From JBQTKD01 sp052386455 (GTDB lineage: Bacteria > Actinomycetota > Actinomycetes > Sporichthyales > Sporichthyaceae), in NCBI GenBank assembly GCA_052386455.1, contig JBQTKD010000035.1, forward strand, positions 42,104-106,103: a DNA stretch of 64,000 nt. The letters run 5' to 3'. The notes beneath the pieces are model-generated. The model saw only the letters and a list, made by a program, of their open reading frames with translations, searched no databases and was not told where the DNA came from. This document shows positions 15,835 to 23,918 of this stretch, one piece after another (within the stretch, counting starts at the first letter, position 1; each line of letters opens with the position of its first letter). The position numbers and the translations under genes are program-made.

Positions 15835-16797
15835 TCAGGCGATGCCGGCCATCCCCGCGAAGGCGACGAGTTCCCGCTCGATGTCCGGGCCGGAGGGCTG
15901 GTACATGACCTCGGTGGCGCCGCCCTTTTCCAGCTCCGCAAGGTGATCGCGGAGTTCGTCGGCCGTGCCGGTGAAGGTCGTGGAGCGGATCAGCTCGGGA
16001 GTGAGGGCGATCCGTTCCTGGGCGCTGGCGGAGACGAGGTGCTGGGTCCAGATCGCCTCGGCACGCTCCTCTTCCGGCAGGGCTTCGATGGCCGCGCGGT
16101 ACGCGGCGCCGTTGGGGAGCCCGTCCACTGCGTCCCCGGCTCCGGCGTAGGTGATGTGGTACGCCGCGCCGGCGCCCGCGCCGGCCGCCGCGAGCAGGTA
16201 GACCTCGTCGATCGGCCCGTCGGGCAGGACGGTGCCGTGCAGCAGCACCGCGTTCCAGGCCTGGCCCTCCTTCGGGGCGCCGAAGGAGATGACGCCGTCC
16301 GCGACGCGGCTCGCGATCTCGAGGCCCTTGGGCCCTTCGGCCGACAGCAAGATCGGTACGTCGGCGGTCGCCCCGACGACGCCGTCCGGGTGCAGCAGGC
16401 GGTGCGGCGTGCCGTTGTACTCGACCGTCTCGCCGCGCAGCAGTCCGCGCAGCGCGACGGTATAGGTCTCGAGGTCCTTCCAGAGGCCCGGCTTCCCGCC
16501 GTGCATGATCTGCGCGCGCCCCGGCCCGAGCCCGACGTAGACGCGGCCCGGCGCCTGCCCGGCCAGTGTCGCGACCGCAGCCGCCGTCGTCATCAGGTGC
16601 CGGTAGTCGGGGATGATCACCGCCGTTCCGAGCCCGATGCGGCTCGTCCGGTCCGCGGCTCGCGCCAGGGTCATCCAGATGTCGGCGAAGATCGCGGGCG
16701 CGTCGTAGCACCAGGCCCGGCGGTACCCGAGCTCTTCGGCGCGCACGATGTGGTCGGGGGTCTGCAGGCTCGACGGGAAGCCGACGGAGATGTCCAT
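15835..16797 (-). CDS. LLM-class F420-dependent oxidoreductase
   Basis: Luciferase-like TIM barrel of 320 aa. It has MDISVGFPSSLQTPDHIVRAEELGY, SRIGLGTAVIIPDYRHLM, and the cofactor loop VYVGLGPGRAQIMHGG. Features resemble F420-dependent reductases and dehydrogenases such as the methylene-H4MPT reductase-like group. It is 8 bp downstream of a DDN-type deazaflavin reductase gene in the same leftward transcription unit, which supports F420 rather than FMN as cofactor. Substrate unknown. Confidence 0.85.
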   Translation of the reverse strand: MDISVGFPSSLQTPDHIVRAEELGYRRAWCYDAPAIFADIWMTLARAADRTSRIGLGTAVIIPDYRHLMTTAAAVATLAGQAPGRVYVGLGPGRAQIMHGGKPGLWKDLETYTVALRGLLRGETVEYNGTPHRLLHPDGVVGATADVPILLSAEGPKGLEIASRVADGVISFGAPKEGQAWNAVLLHGTVLPDGPIDEVYLLAAAGAGAGAAYHITYAGAGDAVDGLPNGAAYRAAIEALPEEERAEAIWTQHLVSASAQERIALTPELIRSTTFTGTADELRDHLAELEKGGATEVMYQPSGPDIERELVAFAGMAGIA

Positions 16798-16805
16798 GCG
16801 GCCTA

Positions 16806-17249
16806 CTATCGCGGTTCGCAGATCACCACGGGAATGTCCCGGGCGGTCAGCTTCTGGTACATCGCGTAGCCCTTGTAGGCGCGCACAATCTGCGGCCAGA
16901 GTTCGGCCTTCTCCTCTGGCGTCGCGGTCCGCGCAATCATGTGGGTCGTCACGCCGTCGCGGGTGATGTCGACCAGCGGATTGGCCGCGAGGTTGCGGTA
17001 CCAGTCCGGATGGGTGTCGTGCCAGCCCTTCGAGGCGACGAGCACGACGCGGTGCGCGTCGGCGATCGGCGCGGTCAGCAGCGTCGAGCGGCGCTGCCCG
17101 GACGTCCGTCCGACCGTGTGCAGCTCGAGGGTCGCCATCCCGCCGAGCCGCTTGGGGAACCGCCCGCCGGTCACGGCTAACGCCGTCCGGTGGCCGTTCT
17201 CCAACACCCAAGCGCCGGCGCTGGCCACGACGTTCTTCGGGCTGGGCAT
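16806..17249 (-). CDS. DDN-type deazaflavin (F420H2)-dependent nitroreductase family protein
   Basis: Split-barrel protein of 147 aa of the nitroreductase/deazaflavin-dependent family that includes mycobacterial Ddn. Visible are LHTVGRTSGQRRSTLL (conserved turn with G-R-x-S-G), GWHDTHPDWYRNLAANP, and the C-terminal segment LWPQIVRAYKGYAMYQKLT. The family uses F420H2 to reduce quinones or other acceptors at the membrane. First gene of a two-gene unit with the F420 LLM protein. Clear call; substrate unknown. Confidence 0.9.
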   Translation of the reverse strand: MPSPKNVVASAGAWVLENGHRTALAVTGGRFPKRLGGMATLELHTVGRTSGQRRSTLLTAPIADAHRVVLVASKGWHDTHPDWYRNLAANPLVDITRDGVTTHMIARTATPEEKAELWPQIVRAYKGYAMYQKLTARDIPVVICEPR

Positions 17250-17288
17250 GCATCGATGCTAGGCCGGAGGGGCCATGCTCGGCGGGTC

Positions 17289-18575
17289 TCAGGCAGCCTT
17301 GTGCGGCTGGCCGCCTCGTTCGGTGTGCCAGTAGGTGTTGCGGATCGGGCGCCGTTCCGGGTCGACGTGTTCGGGCGGGACGAATTCCGGATGCCCGTCC
17401 GCCGCCATCACGATGTCCCACCCGCCGTGGTGGACCTGGTCGTGATGGTGGTCGCAGACCAGGCACAGGTTCTCGAGGTCTGTGGGTCCGAGGTTCTCCC
17501 ACCAGTCGAGGTGGTGCGCCTGGGTCCATTCCGGTGGCCTGGTGCAGTTCGGTCCGACGCAGCCGCCGTCGCGGGCGACGAGCGCGAGCCACTGCCCGGC
17601 CGAGGCGAAGCGTTGAGAGCGGCCGAGCTTGAGCGGGATCCCGTCGCCGTTCACGTGCAGGGAGTAGAGGTTCGCGTCGCACGCGATCCGCCGGACCGCC
17701 TCGGCGGTGAGGGTCTCGCCGGTGGTCGTGGTCCCGAACCCGGTCTCCGAGCGGAGGTTCTCCTCGCTGATCGTGACGATCAGATGCGCGCGGTGCCCAC
17801 GCGTCGACGGGAGGTTCCCGAACCGCAGGGTCCGTTCGACGAGGTCGGCTATCGCGTCCGCGCGGCGCTGGCCGGGTTCGCGCGGGTCGCGCGTCCCGTC
17901 CGGCGCGGGCTGCGGCGCCGCCAACGGGTTCAGCGCGGTCTTGAGCTTCGCGATCCGCTCGTCGGTATCGGTCCACCGGACCGTCTGGGTGCCGTCGTGA
18001 TTGTTCCGGATCGTCAGGTCACGGCGCCGCTGGGCGGTCGCCTCCCGATCCAGCAGCCCGTCGGGGTCGATCAGATCGTCGACCCGCTTGCGCAGCTTCC
18101 ACAACTCCAGCGCGTTGCTCGACGGGGCCCGTTCGAGCAGGTACCGCTCCGCCTTCGCGCGCTGCGCCTCCGTGGCGCCCGACGGGAGGTCGGTCACGAC
18201 CGAGGCGATCGTCGAGGCCTGCTCGTAGGAGATCTCGCCGCCGGCCAACTGGTCGTAGGTCCACGGACAGGCGATCTCCATCGCCCGCGCGGTCCGGACC
18301 CGGTCCGCGGCGTTGGACGGGTGCATCTTCACCGCCGCGGACAGCCACGCCGAGGTCGAGGACGCCCCGGTCCGTCGGCCGATGTCGCGCATGTCCGCGT
18401 AGCCGACCAGGTCCAGCCCGAGTGCGTCCAACCGCGCCTCCAGCCGGTGGTGAAGGCGCAACACCGCCAGCAGTTCGCTGTCCCCGAACCCGTTGGCCGG
18501 CTCGTCCATCGCCTTCCGGACGCCGTCCAGCGCCTCGCCGAGAGCGGCGTACGCATTGCGGATTGGACTGCTCAT
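17289..18575 (-). CDS. DUF222 / HNH endonuclease domain protein
   Basis: The 428-aa protein has an N-terminal DUF222 helical domain (about 20-270) and a C-terminal HNH nuclease fold. Cys and His ligands are visible in CVGPNCTRPPEW, AHHLDWWENLGPTDL and CLVCDHHHDQVHHGGW. This is the multi-copy 13E12-type family common in actinobacteria, often within or near mobile DNA. I see no transposase, terminal repeats or target duplication here. The upstream region shows a GAACAG direct repeat near 18577-18597 that could be a self-regulatory site. Biological role of the family is not settled. Confidence 0.85.
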   Translation of the reverse strand: MSSPIRNAYAALGEALDGVRKAMDEPANGFGDSELLAVLRLHHRLEARLDALGLDLVGYADMRDIGRRTGASSTSAWLSAAVKMHPSNAADRVRTARAMEIACPWTYDQLAGGEISYEQASTIASVVTDLPSGATEAQRAKAERYLLERAPSSNALELWKLRKRVDDLIDPDGLLDREATAQRRRDLTIRNNHDGTQTVRWTDTDERIAKLKTALNPLAAPQPAPDGTRDPREPGQRRADAIADLVERTLRFGNLPSTRGHRAHLIVTISEENLRSETGFGTTTTGETLTAEAVRRIACDANLYSLHVNGDGIPLKLGRSQRFASAGQWLALVARDGGCVGPNCTRPPEWTQAHHLDWWENLGPTDLENLCLVCDHHHDQVHHGGWDIVMAADGHPEFVPPEHVDPERRPIRNTYWHTERGGQPHKAA

Positions 18576-18611
18576 ATCGAACAGAATAGCGAACAGGACC
18601 GTCCTTCTCCA

Positions 18612-19315
18612 TCAAGCGTTGGCAATATTGGACGTCGCAACGCGGAATGCCTGAACGAGGGTCGTCGCGGGGTGGCCGATCAGCTTCTCGAGATCGCCGC
18701 CTTCGACGTACAGCTCCCCGGCGGCGATGCCGCGGTCCGCGTCGGCCAGTGCGACGGCGAATTCCTCGGGCAGGCCTGCGCCGACGAGGATGCCGCGCAG
18801 CGTCGCCTCGGGAACGTCGGTGTACGAGACCTGACGACCCGTCATCTCCGACACCGTCGCGGCGAGCTCCTCGAGCGTGAACGGCTCGCCGCCGAGTTCG
18901 TAGGCGGCGCCGACGTGGCCGTCGGTCGAGAGCACCACCGCTGCGGCCTCTGCGTAGTCGGCGCGCGCGGCCCCCCGACCCGGCCCGAGCCCGCTGCTCC
19001 GACGACGCCGTGCTCCAGGTACGTCGGCAGCTGTGGCGTGTAGTTCTCGAGGTACCACCCGTTGCGCAGAATCGTGTGGGGGACGCCGGACGCGGCGAGC
19101 AGATCCTCGGTGGCGCGATGGTCCTGTGCGAGCAGCAGGCTGGAAGTGGCGGCGTTCGGAACGCTCGGGTAGGCCAGCAGTTCGACGCCGGCGGCCGCGG
19201 CGGCCTCGATCACGTTGCGGTGCTGCTGAATCCGAGCGCCGGGAACGTTGCCCGAGATCAGCAGGATCCGGCGTGCCCCGGCGAGCGCGACGGCCTGCTC
19301 ACCCGCACCGTCCAC
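18612..19315 (-). pseudogene. Broken NAD(P)-binding quinone oxidoreductase-like gene (qorB-type)
   Basis: Remnant of an atypical SDR of the QorB/NmrA type. Homology on the reverse strand begins around 19300 with AVALAGARRILLISGN, so the first 65-70 residues including the GxxGxxG dinucleotide motif are missing. It then runs through QQHRNVIEAAAAAGVELLAY and GVVGAAGSGRVGG before shifting frame near 18970 at a run of six G (reverse strand). The other frame continues ARADYAEAAAVVLSTDGHVGAAYELGGEPFTL to the stop at 18612. The 5' truncation joins directly to the tail of an hxlR gene on the other strand. The frameshift could be sequencing error; the truncation could not. Confidence 0.72.
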
Positions 19316-19456
19316 CCCGTCGTGCCGCCGCGCGTCGAGTACGAGCTCACGCCGCTCGGCGCGGATCTGTCCGGCCCACTCGCCGTGCTCGAAGCATGGG
19401 CGCGCGACAACCTCTCCGAGGTCGTCGCCGCGCGCGCCGCCTACGACGCTCGGTAG
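19287..19456 (+). pseudogene. C-terminal remnant of HxlR-type transcriptional regulator
   Basis: Only the wing and last helices of an HxlR/MarR-like winged-helix regulator remain: ERDGLLTRTVHPVVPP, RVEYELTPLGADLSG, then AVLEAWARDNLSEVVAARAAY to the TAG at 19454-19456. The DNA-recognition helix and start are absent. hxlR genes commonly sit divergent from quinone oxidoreductase genes like the adjacent broken one. The two remnants abut at about 19287-19300, as if one deletion removed both 5' ends and their shared promoter. Confidence 0.65.
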
Positions 19457-19457
19457 G

Positions 19458-19907
19458 TCAGGAGACCTCGGCGCACTGCGGAGGCGTCGGTTCCTGCTTC
19501 ACCGGCTCGCCGCCCTGGGGAACGGTGGCGGCGGCGAACAGCTCCACCTTCTCCTCGCCCTCGTTGAGGACGAGGTGCGGCGCGCCGGCCGGGATCGAAG
19601 CGGCCTCGCCGACCTTCGCGACGTGCTGGTGGCAGCCCCGGGCGTCGGCGACGTAGTAGGTCAAGGTCCCCTTCTTGACTACCGCGATCTCGATGCCGGG
19701 ATGGGAGTGCCAGCCGCTCGAACTGGTCGGTTCCGCGTCGACGGTTCGGAAGATCAGGTCGGTGGGCCCCGTGGAGAAGGCGGTGTCCGCGGAGAGGCGG
19801 CCCTTGGCAAGGTCCTCGCGGACGAAGCCGGGCTTCTTCGAATCGCCCCCGCAACCGGAAAGGGCGATGGCGAGTATCGGCAGCGAGACGATCCATCGTG
19901 GACGCAT
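19458..19907 (-). CDS. Cupin-domain lipoprotein
   Basis: Exported 149-aa protein: basic start MRPRWIVSLP, hydrophobic stretch ILAIALSG and lipobox LSGC, so the mature N-terminal Cys (residue 19) is probably lipidated. The rest is a single cupin barrel. HSHPGIEIAVVKKGTLTYYV supplies the first cupin motif with metal-ligand His residues, and IPAGAPHLVLNEGEE the second with another His. No catalytic assignment is possible from sequence. Monocistronic, with its stop directly beside the HxlR remnant. Confidence 0.8.
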   Translation of the reverse strand: MRPRWIVSLPILAIALSGCGGDSKKPGFVREDLAKGRLSADTAFSTGPTDLIFRTVDAEPTSSSGWHSHPGIEIAVVKKGTLTYYVADARGCHQHVAKVGEAASIPAGAPHLVLNEGEEKVELFAAATVPQGGEPVKQEPTPPQCAEVS

Positions 19908-20217
19908 GGGGCCAGCCTGGCCCGAGACGCCCGCAACGCGCCATCCCAGAAAGTGCCTACTCGACTGGCGTCGAGTTCGAGTTGTAGTGACTGCCGTGAC
20001 GCGCGGCCTCGTCCTGCGGTGGCGGTCGCGACATACCGTCGGGGAGGTACCGGGGCCGCGCCGGCGGCTGGCGTGTCGCAGCTCGGGAGCTGACCTGGCG
20101 TCAGTAGATTCGCCACCAGCACAGAGACGGCCTCGACGGAATCCTCGTCGGGGCCGTCGTACGTTGTCGGGCCTCGCTTGCAATGATCGAGTCCCGACCC
20201 GAAAGGCGGTTCCCGCC
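19908..20217. other. Intergenic stretch of about 310 bp, nothing recognised
   Basis: Divergent promoter region between the cupin lipoprotein and the UBP zinc-finger protein. I find no conserved gene, long dyad or repeat. The in-frame sequence preceding the zinc-finger start is not protein-like. Confidence 0.5.
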
Positions 20218-20508
20218 GTGGCGACCTGCGCGCACCTCGACACGATTCTCGACGCTCCGCCCAGCGACCCCGGCTGCACCGAGTGCCTGCAGACCGGCGG
20301 CCGGTGGGTACACCTGCGCCGATGCGCGCAGTGCGGTCACGTCGGGTGCTGCGACAACTCGCCTGGCAAGCACGCCACCGGCCACTTCCACGCCACCGCC
20401 CACCCCGTGATTCAGTCCTTCGAGCCGGGCGAGGACTGGTTCTGGTGCTACCCCGAAGAGGTCGCCTTCCTCCTGCCCGGCCACTCGAACAGCCCCTCGC
20501 ACCCCTGA
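20218..20508 (+). CDS. Stand-alone UBP-type zinc-finger protein
   Basis: A 96-aa protein that consists almost only of a ZnF-UBP domain, known in eukaryotic deubiquitinases and also in small bacterial proteins. Cys/His ligands are seen in VATCAHLDT, CTECLQTGGRWVHLRRC, QCGHVGCCDNSPGKHATGH and TAHPVIQSFEPGEDWFWC. GTG 20218 was chosen because it follows AAGGCGG and begins at the domain. Its bacterial role is not established. Its stop abuts the stop of the convergent substrate-binding lipoprotein gene (20508/20509). Confidence 0.88.
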   Translation: MATCAHLDTILDAPPSDPGCTECLQTGGRWVHLRRCAQCGHVGCCDNSPGKHATGHFHATAHPVIQSFEPGEDWFWCYPEEVAFLLPGHSNSPSHP

Positions 20509-21954
20509 TCAGCCGCACACGGGCTTGCTGCCCGTGGGCGCTGACCAGCCGTCCTCGCTTAGGCGCTCGAAGTACACGCAGCCGTTGCTCGTCGAGTGTT
20601 TCTGACGGGGCGTAAAGGTCAACGGCCCGGTGAGGCCGTCGAGGGTCTCGTTGCGGATGCGGCCGACGCCGTCGAGGACCAGCGCGGTGGTCAACTCGCC
20701 GACGGTTTCGCTCCGGGACAACCGCGCGATCGCGGCCTCGAACAGCTTCCCCGCGGTCCAGCCGAGCATCGACGCTCCGTCCGGCACCAACGACGGCGCA
20801 TACCTGGCCACGGCGGCGTGGAAGGCACGGGCACCGGGAGTGTCGGTCACCATCCACGGTGCGACCGAACTCGCCGTGAGCATCCCGAGGCTGCGCAGGT
20901 TCGGGTCCTGCGAGTTCTGAATCGTGAAGGTGGCCGCACCGGTCACGATCAGTGGCCGGCACCCGATCGCCACGCACGATCGCGCGACGCGAGTCATGGA
21001 TGCGCCGTCCATTCCGACGCCGAGCGCCGTGGCTCCGGCGTTCTTCGCGTTCTGGCACTGGGCCGTGGAGTCCGGCTGCGTGATCGACACCGGTGCGGAG
21101 TACACGACGCCCGCGCCGGTGGCCTTCGCCTCGTCGCTCTGCAGCTTCTTGTTGACGTAGCCGCACGTGGCGACTTCGACGCAGTAGAGCATCCCGACCT
21201 TCGTGTGCCCTGCGGAGACGGCGGCCTTGAGGATGCCGACGATCTGGTCGTCGGTGCCCGCGCCCTGCGTGAACATCCATGGGCTCTGCAGCCACTCGGG
21301 CACAAGCGTGTCGCCGCCGACGGCGGGGATCTGAGCCTGCGTCACCGCTGGAAGGAAGCCGGACACCGAGAACGTCACGATGCTGCCGACGAAGGCCACC
21401 ACCCGTTGGCGAGCGACGAGGTCCTTGACCGCCGCAGCCGCCCGCGCCGGATCGCCCCCGTCGTCCTGCACGAACAATCGCACCGGATGGCACGCCACAC
21501 CCCCGCGGGCGTTCGCGTCTCGGGCCCAGGCGGCAAGGGCCGTTCGGGCGCTGCCAAAGATGGGACCGGCCACGCCGGAGAACGTGCCGACCTGACCGAT
21601 CGCCACGGGTGGCAGCGGTTTCTCGCAGCGGGCGGCCGCTTCTTGCGGCTTTGGCCGTGGCGCGGACGGGACGGCCGCCCGCGAACGGGCGGTCGGGGCC
21701 GCCTTCCGCGGCTCGACCGCCCTCGTGCGTTGCTCCGCGACGACCGATCCCGGAGCCGGGGCCCGCTGTGGCGCGGCCGCCGGCGCCGCCGCTGCATCGC
21801 GAAGCCCGGCGAGGCTCGCGGGATCCAACGCGATGGTGCCTCCGCCCGTGGCCGCGAGCACCTCCGCGCCGCTCACGCGGCTTCCGCAGCCGGCCAGCAG
21901 GCCGAGCAGAAGGCAAGCGACCGGCACGAGCCGTAGTCGCGTCGAGTACAACAT
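20509..21954 (-). CDS. Branched-chain-type ABC transporter substrate-binding lipoprotein
   Basis: Periplasmic-binding-protein-like lipoprotein of 481 aa (Leu/Ile/Val receptor family). The signal peptide ends at a lipobox LLAGC (Cys24). A long Ala/Pro/Arg-rich linker (about 40-105) precedes the type I binding fold, which starts at PPVAIGQVGTFSGVAGPIFG. WARDANARGGVACHPVRLFVQDDGGDPARA and VVAFVGSIVTFSVSGFLP follow, and the protein ends with FTPRQKHSTSNGCVYFERL. No permease or ATPase is next to it; the LivH-LivM permease at 62448 is a possible partner. It is divergent from a double-TetR regulator only 74 bp away, which probably controls it. Ligand unknown. Confidence 0.85.
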   Translation of the reverse strand: MLYSTRLRLVPVACLLLGLLAGCGSRVSGAEVLAATGGGTIALDPASLAGLRDAAAAPAAAPQRAPAPGSVVAEQRTRAVEPRKAAPTARSRAAVPSAPRPKPQEAAARCEKPLPPVAIGQVGTFSGVAGPIFGSARTALAAWARDANARGGVACHPVRLFVQDDGGDPARAAAAVKDLVARQRVVAFVGSIVTFSVSGFLPAVTQAQIPAVGGDTLVPEWLQSPWMFTQGAGTDDQIVGILKAAVSAGHTKVGMLYCVEVATCGYVNKKLQSDEAKATGAGVVYSAPVSITQPDSTAQCQNAKNAGATALGVGMDGASMTRVARSCVAIGCRPLIVTGAATFTIQNSQDPNLRSLGMLTASSVAPWMVTDTPGARAFHAAVARYAPSLVPDGASMLGWTAGKLFEAAIARLSRSETVGELTTALVLDGVGRIRNETLDGLTGPLTFTPRQKHSTSNGCVYFERLSEDGWSAPTGSKPVCG

Positions 21955-22028
21955 TCGGGCAGGATCGCCGGCACGCGGCGAGCGCGCCAGCTTTCCGTAC
22001 CGCGCTTAATGGCGACGAGAGACGAGTC

Positions 22029-23270
22029 ATGGGATCGCGAGTGGCCCGGTACGACTTCTTCCCGGCCGCCTACGGTCTGCTCGCCGAACGCGGCGGCGAG
22101 GGCCTGACGGTGGCGGCTCTGTGCGACCGGTTGGCCGTCTCGAAGGGCTCGTTCTACCACCACTTCGGCGACCTGCCCGCGTTTGTGGCGGAGTTCGTCG
22201 AGGACTGGCGCACGTGGATGGTCGGGCGCTTCGAGGAACTCTCCGGCGGGTCGGATCTGCGGCGCCGGCTCGAAGTCGTCAACTGGGCCTTCGCGATGAC
22301 CGCGCCCGGGGCGCAGGCCGTGCGGGCCTGGGCGTACACCGACGTGGCCGTGGCGCGCGCGCTGACCGACGTGCAGGAGGTGGTCAACCGGCGGTGCGTC
22401 GACATCTGGGGTCACGCCACCGAGGACCACGACAGCGGCTATGTCCTCGCGGCGGTCGGCAACGCGATGGGCGCCGGCGTCCAGTTGCGGCCTCGACCGC
22501 TGACCCGAGTGCACTTCTTGCGTCTGATCTCGATCCTCTACCGCTCCGTCGGTGCGCGGACGGATCTAGTGTCGGTCGCCGGCCGCCCCTATCTTCGCGT
22601 CGTCTCCTGCGAACGAACCGCGCGGGTTGCCGCCGACGTGGACGAGGGCATCGCGTGGCGGGCCGGCGAATCGACGGATGAACCCCGCGAACCTGGCACC
22701 GGCATGCGCGCCGAGTTCTTCGGGGCCGCCTGGTCGCTGCTTGGCGAGCACGGGCCCGGCGGCCTGACCATCGTCGGCCTGGGGGAGCGGCTCCATCTCA
22801 GCAAGGGTTCCTTCCAGCACCACTTCGGCTCGATGCCCCGCTTCGTCGAGCTTCTGGCCGCCGATTGGGCCGAGCGCGAGGCGGACCGGATCGCGGGCTG
22901 TCTGCGCGAGCGCACGCCGCGGCGACGGATGGAGGCCCTGCACTCCAATCTCCTGCTGGCGCCCACGGCGGCCGAGGCCGCGTGGCGCGCGTGGTCGCAC
23001 ACCAACCCGACCGTCGGGGACGCCGTGCGCCACGTCGACGCCCGGCGCGAGGCGGCGCTGTCCGAAACGCTCGCCCGCCTTTCGTCGCGCCCCGACACCA
23101 ACCTGCTTGCCGAACTGACCTTCGGCGCCGCACTCGGCCTGCACCAGTGGCAGCCCGCGTTCGACGCGGTGCTGCGCGCACGCGTGGTCGTCGAGTGGAT
23201 GCGCCGCGTCCTCGGCCTGGACGCCCACCTGCACGCCGGCCCCACAGGACCACAGCTCCGGTTCGCGTAA
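22029..23270 (+). CDS. Regulator with two fused TetR domains
   Basis: Protein of 413 aa carrying two complete TetR units in tandem. The first (about 1-180) has LTVAALCDRLAVSKGSFYHHFG. After a linker (about 185-225), the second (about 226-413) has LTIVGLGERLHLSKGSFQHHFG. Both recognition helices read SKGSF(Y/Q)HHFG, indicating an internal duplication. Normal TetR proteins are about 200 aa; covalent double TetR proteins such as Mce3R of mycobacteria are the precedent and bind asymmetric sites. Divergent from the substrate-binding lipoprotein gene, its likely target. Confidence 0.87.
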   Translation: MGSRVARYDFFPAAYGLLAERGGEGLTVAALCDRLAVSKGSFYHHFGDLPAFVAEFVEDWRTWMVGRFEELSGGSDLRRRLEVVNWAFAMTAPGAQAVRAWAYTDVAVARALTDVQEVVNRRCVDIWGHATEDHDSGYVLAAVGNAMGAGVQLRPRPLTRVHFLRLISILYRSVGARTDLVSVAGRPYLRVVSCERTARVAADVDEGIAWRAGESTDEPREPGTGMRAEFFGAAWSLLGEHGPGGLTIVGLGERLHLSKGSFQHHFGSMPRFVELLAADWAEREADRIAGCLRERTPRRRMEALHSNLLLAPTAAEAAWRAWSHTNPTVGDAVRHVDARREAALSETLARLSSRPDTNLLAELTFGAALGLHQWQPAFDAVLRARVVVEWMRRVLGLDAHLHAGPTGPQLRFA

Positions 23271-23277
23271 CGGTGAA

Positions 23278-23628
23278 TCAGGCGCGTTCGTCCAGCCCCG
23301 CGTGCAGCCAGGACAAGATCGGGCGCAGCGCCTCGTAGGCCGCGAGCCGATCGGCGTCGGTGCCCGTCGCCTCGGCGTCGGCGACGATTCCCCAGAGCCG
23401 TTCGACCATCGTCGGCCCGACCTGCAGCAGCGCCTCGTTCCCGGCCGACGCCCACTTCGCCAGGACGTAGTGGGCCAAGGCGCCGGGCGGAATCCCTGTC
23501 TCCTCCGAAAGGCCGCGCAGCGTCTGGCTCGGGTCGAGATGGGTGTAGGAACGCACCTCGGCTTTGAAGTTGGCGTTGCGGTCGCCGGGTTCCCAGGTGC
23601 CGTCCCAGCGTTCGAGGCGAAGGTCCAT
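23278..23628 (-). CDS. DUF6027-like conserved protein
   Basis: Soluble 116-aa protein resembling a small actinobacterial family (DUF6027-like). It begins MDLRLERWDGTWEPGDRNAN, then TLRGLSEETGIPPGALAHYV, which looks like a short helix-turn-helix-like segment, and continues with GPTMVERLWGIV and YEALRPILSWLHAGL. ATG 23628 is preferred because upstream in-frame residues do not fit the family pattern. It converges on the double-TetR gene with 7 bp between the stops. Function unknown. Confidence 0.65.
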   Translation of the reverse strand: MDLRLERWDGTWEPGDRNANFKAEVRSYTHLDPSQTLRGLSEETGIPPGALAHYVLAKWASAGNEALLQVGPTMVERLWGIVADAEATGTDADRLAAYEALRPILSWLHAGLDERA

Positions 23629-23918
23629 GCCCCCGACGCTAGTAGGGCGCTCGAACTTCCACCTGTCTGCCATCCGCTCGGCGGCCGCCTGGGAGTGCAG
23701 CCTCTGGAGTCCCACGAGTTCGCATCGTACGTCTCAGCCGACGCCCCGCCGGAAGCCCGGCGGAGGCGTGGTTCTGACGCTGGGTCAGGGCCGGTCCCGA
23801 CGGGCCGCAGCTCCGGTTCGGATGAACGTCGGCCGCAGAACACAGAAGCCGGAGCCGGGGCGACGTTCCGCCGCTGACCCGCACGCCTGACTGCTGCCGT
23901 GCTCGCCAGCCGACGTTC
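23629..23918. other. Non-coding gap with a possible decayed gene end
   Basis: No intact gene. Around 23784-23824 the + strand reads RAGPDGPQLRFG then stop, nearly the same as the last residues HAGPTGPQLRFA of the double-TetR protein at 23270. A short duplicated tail or remnant of a related gene is possible. Nothing else is recognisable. Confidence 0.4.

Noticed and set aside
17289..18575. Mobile element around the DUF222/HNH gene
   Set aside because: No transposase, terminal inverted repeats or target duplication could be seen on either side.
19010..19286. Upstream extension of the HxlR remnant into a complete regulator
   Set aside because: The in-frame residues before 19287 show no helix-turn-helix and are antisense to the QorB-like remnant.
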